This document shows, one piece after another, positions 25,121-35,905 of a stretch of 64,000 nucleotides of DNA; within the stretch, counting starts at the first letter, position 1; each line of letters starts with the position of its first letter. Source of the stretch: Misgurnus anguillicaudatus (taxonomy: Eukaryota; Chordata; Actinopteri; Cypriniformes; Cobitidae); the NCBI RefSeq assembly GCF_027580225.2, contig NC_073356.2:14165501-14229500 (forward strand), read 5' to 3'. The translations under genes and the position numbers were made by a program. The notes beneath the pieces are model-generated. The model did no database searches, was not told where the DNA came from, and was given only the letters and a program-made list of their open reading frames with translations.

Positions 25121-26376
25121 ATTGTTTAAACCACATGTTATAAGCCTAATGCTTTTATGCAACAATTATTGCTGAATGATGAAGTGTGTACAGCAGAGGG
25201 CAATATTGGCCAAACACCAGATTGACTTTTTGAAAGAGATTTTTTGCAAGGTTTCCTGAAGCAAGGTGCTGAATCAGTACAGGGACGTTCTTAACAAAGA
25301 TGCTGTGTTAGTGTATATTGAATCTGGTCCTGTCATTTTATAATTGCTATATTGATAGTGTGTAGGAGGTCTATGTGACATCTGCCAAACAGGTTTTATC
25401 GTCGCACCACATTTTTAAGATGAACTGCTGCTGAATGGAGGTGAAATTTAGCTGACCTTACATTTATGCTGCAGATGCTATAGGTCTATTTATACTGGTG
25501 ATATTCAGCAACATTCACCACCAACAAAACTACATGGACAAGGCTTACAAGCAAAGGCTGTATGTCTGTGTGCAGTGTACACCGACAGCATAGCAGATTT
25601 TCAGTGTAAAAAATAGTCTGTATATTTTTCTTTCACTCTTATGGTAAATATTTCTGATTCATGAGAAACATACTTTTATTTGATGGGGGATATCTGATGT
25701 GTTGCATTGAACTCGAGTATTTTTAATATGCAAAAATTATGATGTTAAACTCACCATGCACAGCTTTGACTGAAGAAATATGATTTTTGTAAACTCTGAA
25801 AAAGAGTTTGTTTATACACAAGCCCAGGTAGAGTTGCTTTACAGTATATCTTCATTTATTATCCCCACCATTCAACTTGATTTCCGATAAAGCGTTTGAT
25901 TTTTTTTATCATTAATATTCAAATGTATGACTATAAAACACAGATGCACACAATTATAACAAGAATTTCATCATGACACAACCAGATGCCCCCTTTTAAA
26001 AGGGTCTGCTACAAGGAAATGATCACTGTTTCCTTCCTAATCTGGTTTTCATATACACACAGGATGTTGGTAAACAGACCTGCTGCTGGTAAAACCTCAT
26101 CATGTATTATTAATACTATAATGTACAAAAACATGGCTATGAAAACTTTTTGTTCTCTTCGTTTAATTCCTTAACACAAATCTGACCTGCTTAACAAGTC
26201 TTTTTTCTAACTTGAATATTCACTGAAGCACTACTTCTAATATGTAGTCTTAGCAAGGGTGTATTAGCAATAGTCTACATACAATGTATGGGTCAAAATA
26301 ATTAATTTTTCTTTGATGCCAAAAATCATTAAGATAAAAAAAGGTTATGTTCCATAGATACTTTTTTTAAATTCCC
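25121..26376. other. AT-rich DNA, no gene seen
   Basis: No exon or element with clear ends. One 62-codon frame at 25986 has no domain or splice support. Confidence 0.5.
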
Positions 26377-27657
26377 TATATAGACGGTTTTATCGGACGC
26401 ACATGCAGTGACGCAATTACGCATCTGGTCAGAACTTTACTTCCGGTTTCGGTTTTTTAATGGTCAGGGCCGGGTTTCCCAAAAGCATCGTAAGGCTAAG
26501 TAGATCGTAAAAACGATCGTACGAATCTTCTTAGAATTACGGGCCGTTTCCCAAAAGCTTCGTAGCTTAAGTAGCACTTGAAAATCTACGAGTGCTCTGG
26601 AGTAATCGTTAATTCATAAGTGCATCGTAAGACAACATTGTTACAAGGTCACCTGCAGGACAACCAGCAAATTGCACTCCTGCAATAAGGATAATGTAAT
26701 GTATTAAATTTATATTAATTTTTTGGGTTCTTCTTTGTTTATTTGTTTAAATTACTTTAATATAGTATATTTAAAATTCAAATGAGAAATCAAATTTAAA
26801 TGACTAAACATAAATTAATAAAGAAGGAAAACGTATTTGATACAATTTTGGTAAAAGTTGGTAATAGTAAAAATTGATAAATGGTTCCTACCAATTGCTG
26901 CTATAATTCATCTAGGCTACAGTAAAAAAAAATGTTTTGAAGGGTATGGCATCTGATTAAAGAAACCAAATAAATATTTACGGTACAATGCAATAATCCC
27001 TAATAATAAATGAACATAGATAATAAACAACAAATAATAATAATAATCTAAACTATAATATACAATGCAGAAGGGATTTTGCAGTGGGACGAGTCCTAAC
27101 TAAATACGGAAAAGAATATTTCATTATGAACAATTTTAAAACATTTAAAAAGTCATCGAACAATAATAAAAAATATTATAAAAAATATTAGTGCACATCG
27201 GCTAAAGATCATTAGCCTTAACAAACTTCTGCTACAAATCCGAGTCATTCTATTGGTGACAATTTAGCAGTTGACAAATGGATAGCGACTCGTAAGTTGC
27301 ACTTAAAACCCAGCTGCGAGCGATCGTTTCACGTGCATATTTGGGAAACGCACGTAAATGAACAACGAATGTTCGTTAAGTAGCTCGTAGAAAGCGCTCT
27401 TAAGTGCTAAGTTCAATCGTTATCGGGAAACCCAGCCCTGACAAGTTGCTAAACTGAACTCTTGAACAAATACCTCGTCGAAAATAACAAATGTTTTAGT
27501 TTCCTGGGTAATCTACGTGTTGTTAATTTTGCTTGTTATATAAATAAACTACTTTAAAAGGAATTTGTTGTTATTTATTCTTAGCGGAGTTTACAGAAAG
27601 TCATGTCTTCCACGAAAGCCGCTTGTTTATGTTATAACTGCTGAAACCGTCTATATA
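26377..27657. mobile_element. DNA transposon with TATATAGACGGTTT ends, hosting another element
   Basis: Perfect 14-bp terminal inverted repeats TATATAGACGGTTT (26377-26390) and AAACCGTCTATATA (27644-27657) bound a 1281-bp region. Only 87 bp on the left and 216 bp on the right belong to this element; the rest is a second element at 26464-27441. No transposase frame remains, so it is a non-autonomous copy. Confidence 0.7.
26464..27441. mobile_element. Nested non-autonomous element (TCAGGGCYGGGTTTCCC ends)
   Basis: Ends TCAGGGCCGGGTTTCCC (26464-26480) and GGGAAACCCAGCCCTGA (27425-27441) are inverted repeats with one mismatch in 17. Sub-terminal CGTAG/CTACGA-rich motifs (for example AAGTAGCTCGTAGAAAG near 27377) also pair with the left side. 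The AT-rich interior of 978 bp has no coding frame. Confidence 0.7.
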
Positions 27658-27870
27658 AAAACATTTAGATTTTTGTGAGTGGATGCAGTGCAAAGGACTT
27701 TCAATTAAAAGTCAATATTTAGATTTTTTGCACCAGGTTTTTAAATAGTTGTATCTTCACCAAATATTATCCTAACAAACCCCATGGAAAGCTTATTAAT
27801 GGTGTATACATCTCAATTTTAAACATTTACCCTTATGACTGGTTTTGTGGTTCAGGGTCACATATATAAA

Positions 27871-28082
27871 GGAGCGGTTTCCCAGACAAGGATTAAATAA
27901 ATCAAGGACAAGGCCTTAGTTATATTAGAACATTTAAGTCATTTTTACAAACACACCTTAGAAAAAACAATAGCACTGATATATGTTAAGATATGTCTGT
28001 ACAAGGTGTACAAATTAAGGCAGTTAAAACATGCATTTTAGTCTGGGGCTAGGATAAGCCCTGTTTGGGAAACAACCACCCC
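27871..28082. mobile_element. Complete MITE, GGTTTCCC..GGGAAAC type
   Basis: The left end GGAGCGGTTTCCCAGACAAG and the right end CTGTTTGGGAAACAACCACC are imperfect inverted repeats. The body matches the 23333, 25022 and 62986 copies. Length is 212 bp and nothing is encoded. Confidence 0.75.
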
Positions 28083-28554
28083 TAAAAATGTATATTCATT
28101 TTCCTGAACACATGTAATGTATGAGAAATAAGGCATACATCTTAAATATATTGTAAGGAGGAAACATGGGGCTGATAGTGTATGAGTGACGAAAGGTCGA
28201 TCTGAGTGACCCCGCAGAGAGGATTAGCATTATAAAATCTGCACCATTTACAGACCTCTCCACAGAGATAAACCCTCAGCCAAGATTACTCTTAACATGT
28301 TAAAAAAGCAAACATGGTAATTGCATAAATACATTCTGGCCTACATTAATACAATAGTCCTTGGTTTCCACACACTAATAACTCATTTAGATCCAATAAT
28401 GCATCATCTCATATTGCGTTGCGCATTGTGTGGTGAGAATTTTTGCATGTTTACCAATGCTGATTTAAAATTTCATGGCTAAGATTTTAAATTTTTGCAT
28501 AATAGTGGCGAGTTTATTGTAAAAAGTAAAAAGTTGGATCAAAATACATCATTT
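28083..28554. other. Non-coding stretch, no gene seen
   Basis: No supported feature. Confidence 0.45.
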
Positions 28555-29020
28555 GGTAACACCTAAAAAATGTAAGTTTAAAATTTTAATTATTTTTGAC
28601 TTAAAAATAAAATAAAAATAAATATCTATTTTTAGGTGTTACCAGTTGAAATAATTTTTATTTTTACAGTGTTGTTTCAACCCATTGGGTAAAATATGAC
28701 AAATATTTGGAAAAATGTCCCAAATATTTGTCCCAACCATAAGTTGTAACAACCCAGCAACTTAATTCTACAAAAACCCAACTGTTGAGTTTAATTTTCA
28801 ATATTTTAAACGGTATGGTCCAATGTTGCCTCTTAGAATAAAAGGGAAAACTGGCACTGTAAAACCTTTCAATAAGTACACGTTTGTACCAAAAGACTAC
28901 ATACCATAAAGGTACAAACTGGTACCAAATGTGCATACTTGTATTTTACTGTTAAATACTGTATTTTTAAAGGTTACCCTCTCAGTGACAGCTTTTGTAC
29001 ATTTTTTTCTGAGAGTGTAC
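28555..29020. repeat. Cluster of small fold-back and MITE fragments
   Basis: A perfect 15-bp inverted repeat GGTAACACCTAAAAA / TTTTTAGGTGTTACC bounds 28555-28643. It is followed by CCCAATTGGGT-type repeat sequence (28670-28805) and by a fragment with GGTACAAA / TCTCAGTGACAGCTTTTGT (28855-29018), which I recognise as a common fish interspersed repeat. No coding content. Confidence 0.5.
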
Positions 29021-29199
29021 ATAATATAAATATGTATTATATTCATACTGGACATATGACTATCTGCAGGAAAAACAAACACTAGATTCAGTAATGACGT
29101 GTGTCTGGTCAGGATGTACAGTCGCTTGATAATGCGAACTAAGATCATTAGAATCCTAATAACCGCCTCGATATCATGTTAAACCTGCGCCTCGAGACT

Positions 29200-29502
29200 A
29201 AATATTTATCCCGCCAAGCATGTGCCGCGTTCATCTCGACCGCGTCTCTATGGTTACATACCTTCTCCAATAGAGTCCATGGTGTCGGGTGTGTAACCAT
29301 GGAGACGCGCTCGCTGTGATGAGGCTGATCAGCAGCCTCAGCCGCGCGCCACTCAGTCGCTCTGTGGATCTGTGGATGCAAGAACCGTCCGAGCGCACCG
29401 GCACCAAACTAAACAATGACATTATCTCACACGATACGACACATCCACAGCCATATCTGACAACCTTCAACACTTCAGTGCCTCTTCTGCTCGCCGTTTC
29501 CG
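29200..29502 (+). promoter_or_regulatory. Putative promoter and 5' non-coding exon, possibly of rims3
   Basis: This is a locally CpG-containing island in AT-rich surroundings, with paired X-boxes and a CCAAT box, followed by a good splice donor (TTTCCG|GTAAGAGG, junction after 29502). It lies on the same strand as, and about 13.3 kb upstream of, the rims3 coding exon, which begins with a splice acceptor and therefore needs an upstream exon. A short frame from 29320 (MRLISSLSRAPLSRS) crosses it, but I see no known domain. Assignment to rims3 is inference; it could serve another gene or a non-coding RNA. Confidence 0.45.
29242..29308. promoter_or_regulatory. Facing RFX X-box pair around a CCAAT box
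   Basis: GCGTCTCTATGGTTACA (29242-29258) and TGTAACCATGGAGACGC (29292-29308) are inverted copies with one mismatch in 17. Each resembles the RFX X-box (GTNNCC..GGNAAC-like). A CCAAT pentamer sits between them at 29267-29271. RFX and NF-Y sites are known to work together in vertebrate promoters. That this pair is bound is inference. Confidence 0.55.
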
Positions 29503-29509
29503 GTAAGAG

Positions 29510-30075
29510 GTTTATATATATAGCCTATATAAAAACGATGACAGAAATGCATTTAAAATATTATTAGGAAAAACGTGCAGTGTGAATGACAACTAATGCA
29601 GCATTTAATCTGCCATGCATGCATCGTTGCTTTGTGCGTATCCGTGTTGTAAAGAAATACATTTTGCAATCCGAATTTGGAAAGCACCGCTGTTTTGTGT
29701 GCTGCATATATATCTTGCTTGCTCTTTTTTTAGGTGCTGTGTGTCTCTATGTGGCTTGCTTGCAATACTGCATCCATTTGGGAACATAATAATGTTTGTA
29801 TGATACACTTCTTAAATATCTTAATAGATGTTTAAAGCATTTAGTTTAGAGGTTATGGGTGTGTTGCACTCCACATGCATTCTTTTAAGTGGGAATTGAA
29901 AAAAAAGAGTGCTTGATACTTTAAAGTGTAAAAAACACATATTGATGTACAGTATATGACTACAGTATTTGTGTAAAACTGATATATACGTTGAATCAAA
30001 ATGTGCTTAATTTGTTTATAATGTTTCCCAGTGGCTGGTATATAATAGCTGTTTAAATGACAAACCTGATTGATT
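29510..30075. other. Non-coding stretch, no gene seen
   Basis: AT-rich, with short frames lacking domains or splice support. Under the rims3 model this is intron 1. Confidence 0.45.
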
Positions 30076-30235
30076 TACATTTATGCATTTGGCAGACACT
30101 ATCCAAAGTGACTTAAATTGCATTACAAGCTATACATTTTTTCATTACATTCAAACCCATGATCATTTGCAATGCTCTTGAGCAATACAGGAGCACATTT
30201 GCTGTCCATTGAGCAATTTACTGATTGATTTACTG
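30076..30235 (-). mobile_element. tRNA-derived SINE remnant, minus strand
   Basis: ATGCATTTGGCAGACACTAT, CCAAAGTGACTTA, AAGCTATACATTTTTTCA and a degraded block ending AGCAATACAGGAGCACA appear in the order of a fish SINE read backwards. The tRNA-like head at the right is too decayed to show the Pol III boxes. Confidence 0.5.
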
Positions 30236-30839
30236 AGGGTTTGTTGAGTGTTCAGTTTGTTAAACTCAATAGACAGCTAATCGGCTTAACCTGCTGTATA
30301 GATAATATAATTGGAGATCAGTGATACACTTTGTTCCAGTGATACTTTTAAAACCATGAAGTGTCTTAAGGCCATACGGGCTTGAGTAGGTGCGGTTACA
30401 CCTTTCACTAATTCAAGTACACCATCCATTCTCATAAAGCTAGGAGGGCAGTAAACCCTTTGGATTTATAGGTTTGTTCACAGCTGCCAGACTGTTTGGT
30501 GCCTACACACTGATGTTAGGTCAAAGGCAATATTAGGTTTAATGGGTTGTCTTTATCAAGAGTTTCCAGTAAATGGGCTCCAGTAACTTGTTAAATAGCG
30601 ATGCTCAGATAATATAAATATATAGCAGCTCAATACAGTATTGGAAGCTGTTCTGTAGCAAGCAGCTTGAAAGAACTATTTGGAGTTTTTAAACCTGTGG
30701 GATGTAGTTAATAGATTGATTGAAGAAATAAACCATTAGACGTTATTATTTCATTATCATACATTTGCAATTTGTAGTTTTAGCTGTGGTATTTACTGAA
30801 GCTTTTTTGCAACTTTTCTTCAAAGTGTTATTCTGTTCT
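30236..30839. other. Non-coding stretch, no gene seen
   Basis: No exon, element end or open frame with support. Confidence 0.45.
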
Positions 30840-31157
30840 TGTCATGACATGGTAGAGAAGTAGGACGCATACGCAGAATTCACAAAATAAATAACATTTA
30901 ATGATAAAATAGGAAACCAAAAACACGAGGAGTAAAATGACGAACAGGTAGCAAACACAGGAACATCCAAAATGTGACACGGGGAACAGACAGGGTAGTA
31001 ATGACAATGATCCAGCAGTGAGCAAACAGAAGACAGAGGTTTATATACACACAGACTAAATGACAAACAGGTGTGATGAGGCAGGTAATTAATCAATGAA
31101 TGTCCAGGTGATAACAATCAGAACAGAGACAAGACATGACACGGATTAACCGTGACA
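30840..31157 (-). repeat. LTR, left copy (3' LTR of the minus-strand element)
   Basis: Runs from TGTCATGACATGG to AACCGTGACA. It differs from the right copy at TG versus CA near 30850, TTTATATA versus TATATATA near 31043, and A versus G near 31118. Confidence 0.9.
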
Positions 31158-31179
31158 TTACCCTCCCCTCTACGAGTGG

Positions 31180-31608
31180 CTACCAGACACTCACATAAAA
31201 CAACAAAAACAAAGTCTGGTAGCGAGAGTCCAAGGGAGGGGTGGAGGGCTTGGGGACCCTGGCGAAGCCGGCAGCCGCCGGGATGAGACCAACAGGACGG
31301 TTGGCCGGACTGCGCCAGGGAACCGGAGTGATCGCTCCGAGAACCGAGGCAGACGAATTACCCCCCTCCTGGGAATCGTCGACGATCAGATGCCCCCGGA
31401 AATCATCTCCCATCCCCTCGCGGAAACGGAGACCCTCGGTAGCCACCCCGGGGAAATGATCGGGCGTGGTCCGTTCCGGATCCCCCTGCGAGCAGGATGG
31501 TGGTCCTCCGAGGGACCGTCGACGACGACTCAACCGTTGGGGGACCGCCTGGGCCAATCCTCCTCCCGCAGGAGCGAGCGATCGCTCACGATGGTCCCCA
31601 AGAGACAT
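31180..31608 (-). CDS. GC-rich open frame inside the LTR element, unknown product
   Basis: A 142-codon minus-strand frame begins MSLGDHRERSLAPAGGG, is rich in Arg, Gly and Pro, and ends LLFYVSVW. It occupies most of the element's centre and runs up to the purine tract. I recognise no gag, protease or nucleic-acid-binding motif. High GC lowers the chance of stop codons, and an overlapping plus-strand frame is also open, so this may not be translated. Confidence 0.25.
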   Translation of the reverse strand: MSLGDHRERSLAPAGGGLAQAVPQRLSRRRRSLGGPPSCSQGDPERTTPDHFPGVATEGLRFREGMGDDFRGHLIVDDSQEGGNSSASVLGAITPVPWRSPANRPVGLIPAAAGFARVPKPSTPPLDSRYQTLFLLFYVSVW

Positions 31609-31714
31609 CGGGGCTGATGGGGAATGAACCCCGATGTCACTACTCCCCCTCGACGAAACTCCTGGGGGAGCCGCCCTCCGTGAACCTGCTGCGTCCAGTT
31701 TGGCTGGATCATTC

Positions 31715-32032
31715 TGTCATGACACAGTAGAGAAGTAGGACGCATACGCAGAATTCACAAAATAAATAACATTTAATGATAAAATAGGAAACCAAAAACA
31801 CGAGGAGTAAAATGACGAACAGGTAGCAAACACAGGAACATCCAAAATGTGACACGGGGAACAGACAGGGTAGTAATGACAATGATCCAGCAGTGAGCAA
31901 ACAGAAGACAGAGGTATATATACACACAGACTAAATGACAAACAGGTGTGATGAGGCAGGTAATTAATCAATGAATGTCCAGGTGATAACAATCGGAACA
32001 GAGACAAGACATGACACGGATTAACCGTGACA
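31715..32032 (-). repeat. LTR, right copy (5' LTR of the minus-strand element)
   Basis: Same 318-bp sequence, TGTCATGACACAG to CCGTGACA. Its minus-strand reading includes GTGTATATATACC, a possible TATA element for transcription through the centre. Confidence 0.9.
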
Positions 32033-32901
32033 GTTCTTGTCAATGGGAACTGCTAATCTTTGCAAGGACACGTTGGTTATGCCATGTGATTCTGCTGTTT
32101 GACACATTTAATTAGCGTGCAATTCTTACAATCTGTGTGCAAACTATTTGTCATCTTTGAAACTGATACATTTTAGAATAGCTTTAACTGACACATACCT
32201 CTGAGATATAGTCTACAGGTATGCACATATGTAAACATTAATGCTATTAGTTGCATGAGATTAATTTCATGCGTCATTGTGTTCAGATTTATGTCAGGCA
32301 TTGCATTCTCAGCATCACCACAAGGGGCATTGTGAAGCAGAGGAGATTTGTGTAAACTGGATTGTGTAGTCAGTTTTGTCATTGCAAAGCAACAATTAAA
32401 ATCAAATATTATTACAGAGCCATTTTAAGGGTAACTGTATCACAGCTTACAAAGTTTATTACTGAGATAGTAAAGCTAAAATGGCATAAATCATTTTACA
32501 TATGTACAAATTCACATAAAAAGTAATATCCAACCACAAGAAAATGTGTGGCATGTTTTGAATTATGAAAAGTGAGTGTTACAAATCAGTATAGAGACTG
32601 CTTAATGTAAGGGGAGAATCAAAATGTCACCTGGACTTGATGGTTATCGTAGAGACAGAGCGAGGTAACATTATGATAAATAATATTTAACATGCATAAT
32701 ATGTATTGCACTTTATCATCAATTTGTTTTTATGATTTCACTTCAAGTACAATTAGGCATTAGCCAAGCATTTAAAGTACATTTAGCTCATTCTAGTGTT
32801 ATGAATGTGACATTTTCAGTAAAAAAAAATCAAAATATAAATTCTCAGAAAATGCATTTATTACCAAAATATTGAACTCTGTTTATATTTTTTAAATCCC
32901 A
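32033..32901. other. Non-coding stretch, no gene seen
   Basis: AT-rich; no supported feature between the LTR element and the Harbinger element. Confidence 0.45.
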
Positions 32902-33991
32902 GGGGCCTATTGCACAAAACTAGGATAAGGGATTAAGCCGGGATATCTTGGTGATCCTGGCTCAACTGATCCGTGATCCGGTTGCACTAAAGCTGGATAG
33001 GGGGCAGGAGGATATGTTATGGTATAAATTACCATGGAGATCTATTCTGTGGAGCTAGCCTGCTCCGGACCAGGCTAAATTCCAGGATCTATCTAATCTC
33101 ATCCCTTTTGTCAGTCAGCAGTCACCACAAACGGAAACCAATAGTTATTTCACTGCCCAATATACATTGTTATCAAATATAACTACACACACTGTCATTT
33201 TTAAATGTTTGTGATAATTAATTTTAATAATTTTGGATAAACTATGATTTTAGATGATGTTGCTATTATTAGATAATTTACAGTTTCCTAAAGACTATAA
33301 GGCTATATATGAAATGATAGACCATTAGGGCCACAGAGGAAAAAAACAGAGAGAATGAAGTCGTAATATTGTAACTTGTTGTTTTAGAGGAGGACAGTAG
33401 TTACAATAACAGTTGTGGGGCATTTCGTGGAATTGTACTTTAGTATGGTTTCAGAAACAAAGGACATACTTAATCTTTTGGCACATCAGCATCGAATTGT
33501 TATAAGTATCAGTACTGTAAAACCAATATGCATCTTTACACAGAAAGAACCAGCCTGAAATGTATGATTTTCTCCTTTCCTCGGTGTGGCCCTTATACCC
33601 TGTCGTATAAAATACACATTCCATATAAATATAAAAAGCACAAAGTGTAACATTATGTTCCTTTATTGAATAAGGACAAAACAAAGCAGGTAAACCATCA
33701 GCTCCTTTCGAAACTGAAGTCACACAGTGACTCTACAAGATGGAAAGCACAGAATCAAAGCATATTATACAACCAAAGGATAAATACACATTCAAAGGTC
33801 TGTATATAACACACCCTACATGTCTGCACACTGAAATAAATGCAGGACAAATCCATACACACACTAACTGAACAGACAAATTAATGGATGCAGTAGCCTC
33901 CCTGCATGTATTACAAACAGTATACACACAGTATACAGCACAAACATCAAAAGAGGCCAAATAAAAAAATTTATAATTGAAAGCACACATA

Positions 33992-34716
33992 CTAACTAAA
34001 ATAATTCAACACATATTGGTCCCTCAGCAGCCGACCACTGTTGTCATCAGGGAAGATTTCCGAATTGTCCAAGTCCATGGCCGTCTCCTTCCTCAGGCAG
34101 GCCACATTGTGGAGGACACCACGAGCCACAGTATTGTCACATGCCCTCACAGGGCTGACCCTTAATTTGTGAAGGTAGTGAGAGTGTGCCTTCAGGAGGC
34201 CAAAGGTCATTTCAACTCTGGTCCTGGCATGGGCATAGTTGTAGGCCTGCTGTGCTACCTGGGGGTCTGTGAAAGGTGTCAGGAAAAAAGGCTGGCAGCC
34301 ACACCCCCTGTCTCCCAGCAACACACCAGAGAATTCACTTGTCAACACAAAATCTCATCATTAATACCTCATAAACAGAGTGATATTCTTGACACAGCCA
34401 TTATGTAAAAAGTGGTTATTAATAGGGGTTGTGTGGCTCACCTTGTGATAGGCGCTGATAGATTTCAGAGGTCCAAAAGATTCTGGAGTCATGGACTGAG
34501 TCAGACCATTTTGCCAGTGTTCAATGGAAAAGATCAAAAAGTTATGTTCACCTGAACATTAATGCTGTAAAAAGATTTCATATTTACCAAATCTGCCTCA
34601 TGGGCACCTGAGGGGGCTTTTATCCTTATGTGTGTGCAGTCCAGTCCATCAATGACACTGGGTCCTGTAAAATAAATAAGATTTTGTGATGGCTCCAAAT
34701 TATGACTCCTCACCAT
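33992..34716 (-). pseudogene. HARBI1-like DDE transposase, fragmented
   Basis: Transposase pieces run from right to left on the minus strand. First comes VIDGLDCTHIRIKAPSGAHE..NMKSFYSINVQ (34534-34716) with the first catalytic Asp. Next, in a different frame, is KWSDSVHDSRIFWTSEIYQ (about 34450-34520) with the second Asp, ending at a plausible donor (CAAG|GTGAGC). Then comes LLGDRGCGCQPFF..HARTRVEMTFGLLKAHS..LHKLRVSP..VLHNVACLRKE (33992-34348) with the Glu. In the RTRVEMTFG block the spacing looks a residue or two short of the family norm. The N-terminal helix-turn-helix region is not visible. The frame changes suggest a dead copy, though introns could explain part. Confidence 0.8.
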
Positions 34717-35418
34717 TGTAGACTGAATAGTACTTTCACAAGTTTGACATGATACATCATGCCTTCTGGAATCCAGAGAGATGGTCTCCTCATCATCATC
34801 GCTGTTATGTGCTGATGAAATGGGGCCTTAAACCCTATCACATTTAATCGGATTCATATCGAAGCTAGTAGACAAGACATCCCAGGCCTACAGTATGCCT
34901 TTGATGGAGTGCTCACTGGATCGGCGTCGTCTGGTGCTCGTGCTGGTGGCTTTGGTGGTAGCACAGTGCTGCCAGACACTGCAAGGCAATAGGCAAACCA
35001 AAGTCAGACAGTCCAAATAGATTCAATATGAATGTGATTGTGTCCCATGTAGAGATGGAAGAACATACCTTGTATGAAGCGGGTGGCATCTTGGGAGGGA
35101 CCTATGCTTGTCTCTTTTCCCCCGGGATCCTCTCCAACAGGCCTGCCTTTATTTAGCTCCAAAGCTGGCCTCTGCTGGGGTGAGGTCAGCTTTTGGGTAT
35201 TCTTTTCACTGCTAAAACAGTGCAGACAATGTGTAAGCAGGCACCTTCTGGGTACAATCTATGCTTGTGCATTATTAAGTATTAGTCAGGGCCCTTACCA
35301 TTCTGCAGAATGTTCTTGTATTTGATTTTGACCTGTCATATTTAATCTACATCACACACACACACCACACACACAAAGAGAGACTTTCTTTATCACACAA
35401 GAACATTCAATGGAGTCA

Positions 35419-35702
35419 CACTGCAAAAAATGACTTACTTTGTATTTTTGTCTTGTTTTCAGTAAAAATATAAAAAAAAACCTTAAATTAAGATGCATTT
35501 TCTTGATGAGCAACATGACCTAGGAAAATAAGGATGGAATATGCTAATAATTAGCCAATGGAATATGAACATTTGTTTTAAATTAAGTGTTTATGAAAAA
35601 GTATATTTCAAGAAAACTTTTAATACATCTTAATTTAAGAATTTCTTGATATTTTAACTGAAAGCAAGACAAACACACGAAGAAAGTCTTTTTTTTGCAG
35701 TG
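35419..35702. mobile_element. MITE with CACTGCAAAAAA ends inside the Harbinger element
   Basis: The left end CACTGCAAAAAATGACTTAC and right end TCTTTTTTTTGCAGTG are inverted repeats, and the interior keeps TTTTGTCTTGTTTTCAGTA and AGATGCATTTTCTTGATGAG. Length is 284 bp. CA flanks both ends. A (CA)n tract lies just left at 35345-35375. Confidence 0.75.
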
Positions 35703-35712
35703 CAATGAGCAA

Positions 35713-35905
35713 GTGACCTTGGGTCCTTTGAAAGGCGCTTTATAAATTAAATTGATTATTATTAATAGCTCATCTATTTATTCAATTAAATTTTTATTTA
35801 TTTTTATAAAGAGATTTTCACAATTGTTTCAAACAGCTTTACATTAATAAAAGCAGAAAAAAAGTCAACGGTGGACAACATAAGAAGCAGAGTACATAAT
35901 GAGCG
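35713..35905. repeat. SINE/LINE tail fragments
   Basis: GAAAGGCGCTTTATAAATTA followed by ATTATTATTA is the tail type of fish retroposons. An AT-rich piece with GATTTTCACAATTGTTTCAA and CAGCTTTACA follows. Low specificity. Confidence 0.4.

Larger units (their letters stand above)
30840..32032 (-). mobile_element. Young non-autonomous LTR retroelement
   Basis: Two 318-bp direct repeats beginning TGTCATGACA and ending CCGTGACA flank a 557-bp GC-rich centre. The 5-bp target duplication GTTCT is at 30835-30839 and 32033-32037. Next to the left repeat is TTACCCTCCCCTCT, which read backwards is a purine-rich tract, so the element is on the minus strand. I count about four differences between the two LTRs, implying a recent insertion. 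No gag, protease or reverse transcriptase is present, so it must have been moved by proteins of a relative. The centre has strikingly higher GC than its surroundings. Confidence 0.9.
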
